Shown here: piece after piece, positions 61,490 to 64,000 of the stretch
How positions within the stretch are numbered: the first letter of the stretch is position 1
Layout: each line of letters starts with the position of its first letter
Assembly: GCF_003596335.1 (NCBI RefSeq)
Contig: NZ_QZCH01000023.1
Span: 1 to 64,000 of the forward strand
DNA length: 64,000 nt
Direction: 5' to 3'
DNA from: Motilimonas pumila
GTDB lineage: Bacteria > Pseudomonadota > Gammaproteobacteria > Enterobacterales > CBDFNC01
Position numbers and translations under genes: made by a program
Notes under the pieces: generated by a model
The model's database searches: none
What the model saw: the letters and a program-made list of their open reading frames with translations, nothing else
What the model was told of the DNA's origin: nothing

Positions 61490-62807
61490 AGTCTTGCTCC
61501 TGTGTGGTTGGCTTGCTTTGTCCTGGCGGGCTCATTGGCGCTAAGCTTTTTCGAACACGCTTTTCTATGACATTTTCAAGCATAGGTTTCGCGCGAAGTT
61601 GGTCAGGGTAATTCACCGTAATGTCTTTTTTGCTCAAGTTGGTCAGGGTAGCAATAAACTGCTTAGTGGCCGCGTCTTCAATGTTATAGTAGTGCTGGAT
61701 CCACTCGATTGATTTCTCGAGGGATTCACTGTAAATGGCCTGCTGTTCACGATAAACCGCGATCTGAGCTTTGACCAATTGGCTTTTGATGTTTTCTTTC
61801 AGGTACCAAGATTGCTCCGGCGCCAGCAGCGCTTCCACTTTGCCGTCTCGCTTAGTAATAGTGACGAAACTTTCTAGGAAAGAGTGCATTGATTTACTTA
61901 AGTTTTCACGCCAGTCAGCGACGTCAGAGCTTAGATTGTAGTTCTTTTCTTCTAATGCTTCGGGTAAGTTCACCCCGGCTAAATTTAGCTCGTCGATAGT
62001 TTGCTCTAAGCTTGCGAGCTTCATCACTAAGCCATCTTTATCTATTCTCGGTAGGGCTTCTAGGGTCGTAATATCATCAATAATGGCGCGGCGCAGCGGA
62101 TTTAAACTGGCGTCGCCCAGTTCAGAAATGCGTTGGTCAGCCGCGTTCAATAGCGATATGGCGGTGTTGATATCGTGCTCTAACCAGAGCTTACGGCCTG
62201 CCATGCGCATCAAGTATTCGGCTTCTGATAGCATCCAGTCGCTAGGGTGTCTGACGGTCATCTCGGCGACATTGCGCTGCAGGGTTTTTAACTCTTCGTT
62301 GAAGCTTTCATCGCTCAACCCTTGCTGATTAATGCGCTCTTGCATACTGGTGTTCAGGGTTTGGCTTTCTAATAACTGCTGCTGCAATAGAGTGATTTGT
62401 TCGCTTTGTGCTTGAGCTGCTTCATTTTGTTGCTGTGATAGCTGAGCCACCAGTTTATTTTCAAGGCCTTCAATAACCTGTGCTTGTTGCTGGTGTTGTG
62501 TTTGACCTTGTTTGTATAGTGCAAATGCTGAACCGCCGGCAAGTATGATGGCGATGACTGCTAATGCCGTCGCGCCTTTTGCCCCTTGCTTAGCTGTTGT
62601 TGCTTGGCTAGCTGTTGAAGGAGGGGGCGTTTTCGCTGTCGGCTTTTGCGGCGAAGCAGTTTCGGCTTTTACTTCTTTTTTTGCCGGCGTGTTATTGCTG
62701 GCTTGCGCTTTTTTGTCTGTCGCGCCTTTGTTGTCCTCTGGTTTGTCGCTAGAGGTTTGAGAAGGTGTATTTTTGGATTTATTTGAATTACTGTTTTTGG
62801 CAGTCAT
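61482..62807 (-). CDS. hemX: HemX, membrane protein of the hem operon
   Basis: A 441-residue protein. ATG 62807 is used; a GTG two codons earlier is possible. A long Lys/Ser/Thr/Ala-rich disordered N-terminus (1-80) is followed by a single membrane helix (about 82-103, 'ATALAVIAIILAGGSAFALY'), a Gln-rich coiled coil (105-175) and the HemX domain ('HPSDWMLSEAEYLMRMAGRKLWLEHD'). Although often labelled uroporphyrin-III methyltransferase, it has no SAM-dependent methyltransferase motif. Confidence 0.93.
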   Translation of the reverse strand: MTAKNSNSNKSKNTPSQTSSDKPEDNKGATDKKAQASNNTPAKKEVKAETASPQKPTAKTPPPSTASQATTAKQGAKGATALAVIAIILAGGSAFALYKQGQTQHQQQAQVIEGLENKLVAQLSQQQNEAAQAQSEQITLLQQQLLESQTLNTSMQERINQQGLSDESFNEELKTLQRNVAEMTVRHPSDWMLSEAEYLMRMAGRKLWLEHDINTAISLLNAADQRISELGDASLNPLRRAIIDDITTLEALPRIDKDGLVMKLASLEQTIDELNLAGVNLPEALEEKNYNLSSDVADWRENLSKSMHSFLESFVTITKRDGKVEALLAPEQSWYLKENIKSQLVKAQIAVYREQQAIYSESLEKSIEWIQHYYNIEDAATKQFIATLTNLSKKDITVNYPDQLRAKPMLENVIEKRVRKSLAPMSPPGQSKPTTQEQDYD

Positions 62808-62818
62808 TGACACCTGTC

Positions 62819-63568
62819 CTATTGTAAAGATTGTTTAATGCAATGGCTCAGCGCTTGGTGGCTAGCGCCATCGGCAACCCAAATGTTGTTAAAGCCAGCT
62901 GATGAGGCAATTGCTTTAATACGCTGGCTGGCGACGATCAATGTTAATCGCTGCATCCATTCTAAATATTCGCTGGGAACTTGCGACATCAAGCTCGTTA
63001 ACATCTCGCCACTTGTGATAATAACACTATTAATTTCATTGTCTTGCCATTTAGCAAAGCTAATTGCAGGTTCTAAAGTCACGCTTTGACGTAAATAGCA
63101 CTCCACACAGGTTACCTCAGCACCGCGTGCTGTTAAGCATGCTTCAATCAGAGGCCGGCCCCCATTTCCCTTTAATATTAGCACTCTGGCATTGGATACT
63201 GGGTTTAATTGTGGCAAAGCTAATAGGTTTTCAGAATCTGAATGGGCAGGGTGGAGCGCGCTGACACCTGCTAATTGATACCACGTTGCAGCCGTGCGTT
63301 GGCCAACGGCTAAATATTGCGCCTGGGATGGCCAGTTTAAGCCTTGCTGGTGCAGATATTGATGGCTGAAAGTGACCGCGGCATCGCTAATGGCGATAAT
63401 GATATCTGGGGGGGCGGTAAGGGCTGAACTGAGCTCGCAAATAGCCGGGTTTTCGCTGATCGCCAATAATGGAAAACAGGTCACTTGATGACCTTGTTGT
63501 CGTAAATAGTTCGCCAGCGCAGCACCGTGTGGCTGCGGCCGGGTCACCAGAATATTAGCTGTCGCCAT
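62819..63568 (-). CDS. hemD: Uroporphyrinogen-III synthase
   Basis: A 249-residue protein. ATG 63568 gives the typical start '[15 protein letters not shown]', and the in-frame extension to 63619 is inside hemC. Family features are '[16 protein letters not shown]', '[22 protein letters not shown]' and '[12 protein letters not shown]'. It closes and inverts ring D of hydroxymethylbilane to form uroporphyrinogen III. It overlaps the hemC end by 14 bp. Confidence 0.92.
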   Translation of the reverse strand: MATANILVTRPQPHGAALANYLRQQGHQVTCFPLLAISENPAICELSSALTAPPDIIIAISDAAVTFSHQYLHQQGLNWPSQAQYLAVGQRTAATWYQLAGVSALHPAHSDSENLLALPQLNPVSNARVLILKGNGGRPLIEACLTARGAEVTCVECYLRQSVTLEPAISFAKWQDNEINSVIITSGEMLTSLMSQVPSEYLEWMQRLTLIVASQRIKAIASSAGFNNIWVADGASHQALSHCIKQSLQ

Positions 63569-64000
63569 TGGCGTAGACTTGCTGCAAAATTTCGCGCGCA
63601 CCGTCATCAAGTAAACCATTGGCTAATGCTTCACCGAGTTGTTGGGCGTTAGCTTGGGCGCCTCTCACTTCGCGAAATAACATTTTACTGCCGTCGGGAG
63701 CACCGACGAGGGCGCGAAGATAAATATTGTCACCTTCTAATTCAGCATAACTGCCGATAGGAACCTGACAACCCCCTTCTAAGGTATTGTTCACCGCGCG
63801 CTCTGCTTGCACTCGAATGGCTGTTTCTGGGTGATTAAGTGGCGCTAACAACGCTTTTGTTACCTCATCATCCAAACGGCACTCGATACCTACCGCACCT
63901 TGACCAACAGCAGGTAAGCTCAGCTCAGGGGCGAGGTAGTTAGCAATTCGCTCGGCCATTTCGAGGCGCAGTAGACCTGCCGCTGCGAGTATGATGGCAT
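63555..64000 (-). CDS. hemC: Porphobilinogen deaminase, C-terminal part (cut by window edge)
   Basis: About 148 residues (147 full codons plus part of one) are inside the window. The reading frame continues to the right edge ('[18 protein letters not shown]'), so the ATG at 63959 is internal. The typical segment '[17 protein letters not shown]' and the end domain with the dipyrromethane cofactor Cys ('[18 protein letters not shown]') are present. The enzyme joins four porphobilinogen units to hydroxymethylbilane. It is the first of the hemCDXY genes seen here. Confidence 0.95.
   Translation of the reverse strand, partial: AIILAAAGLLRLEMAERIANYLAPELSLPAVGQGAVGIECRLDDEVTKALLAPLNHPETAIRVQAERAVNNTLEGGCQVPIGSYAELEGDNIYLRALVGAPDGSKMLFREVRGAQANAQQLGEALANGLLDDGAREILQQVYANGDS

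Noticed and set aside
1..64000. CRISPR arrays, tRNA or rRNA genes, prophage or integron features
   Set aside because: No regularly spaced short repeats, no tRNA-like cloverleaf sequences and no integrase or phage structural genes were noticed while reading both strands.

Overview
The window is a stretch of a gammaproteobacterial chromosome of moderate GC content. Most likely it comes from a marine Alteromonadales/Vibrionales-type bacterium. Supporting this are a hdfR/maoP pair, fadBA, radD, rsuA, a hemCDXY operon, an nrtR-nadE pair, two LuxP-type autoinducer-2 receptors, a chitin-oligosaccharide deacetylase and many c-di-GMP enzymes. I cannot name the genus. No tRNA, rRNA, CRISPR array or intact insertion sequence was seen.

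Region 1 (1-5 kb) is an accessory type VI secretion (T6SS) cargo locus. Two almost identical PAAR tip genes (232-516 and 3301-3585) are each followed by cassette genes. These are a family of membrane proteins sharing a 'LNRxTG ... YMDxSxxLPDI' signature, and a chimeric ORF joining the 5' end of that family to a piece resembling the C-terminus of a large VasX/BTH_I2691-like effector. A 159-bp tandem duplication, a truncated 44-codon gene copy and the cut end of another paralogue at base 1 show that the locus evolves by duplication and recombination. A large unknown membrane protein and an exported three-repeat protein follow (5-8.4 kb).

Region 2 (8.5-22 kb) is mostly core: a HopJ-family protein, fadB-fadA (beta-oxidation), hdfR-maoP, a receptor with an HD-GYP domain, a GT-C glycosyltransferase fused to a PA14 domain, a DUF445 protein and a DMT exporter.

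Region 3 (22.4-28.7 kb) is the most interesting part. A periplasmic chitinase-like (GH18) domain whose catalytic acid is replaced by arginine is joined through one transmembrane helix to a cytoplasmic LytTR DNA-binding domain. This looks like a one-component chitin-sensing transcription factor. Its stop codon overlaps the start of a 51-residue membrane peptide gene (GTGA overlap). Next come a 10-bp inverted repeat with centres 42 bp apart and a secreted chitin-oligosaccharide deacetylase. LuxP copy 1, a TetR-like regulator and a parvulin follow.

Region 4 (28.7-47 kb) contains a cysteine desulfhydrase-like gene with a divergent Lrp-type regulator, a YdjM-like membrane hydrolase, a DUF2161 nuclease-fold protein, a GAF-GAF-GGDEF cyclase, nrtR/nadE, a UPF0149-type gene trio, rsuA, a periplasmic solute-binding protein, an XRE-2TM regulator, a long-form leuA, radD, an ABM monooxygenase and a TDT transporter with a LysR gene.

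Region 5 (48-64 kb) contains LuxP copy 2, a class 1A dihydroorotate dehydrogenase, a PgpB-type phosphatase, a GGDEF/EAL protein, a response-regulator cyclase paired with a 1238-residue hybrid kinase, and hemY, hemX, hemD and the 3' part of hemC, which runs off the right edge.

All family calls come from reading motifs and remembered family sequences. No database search was possible.
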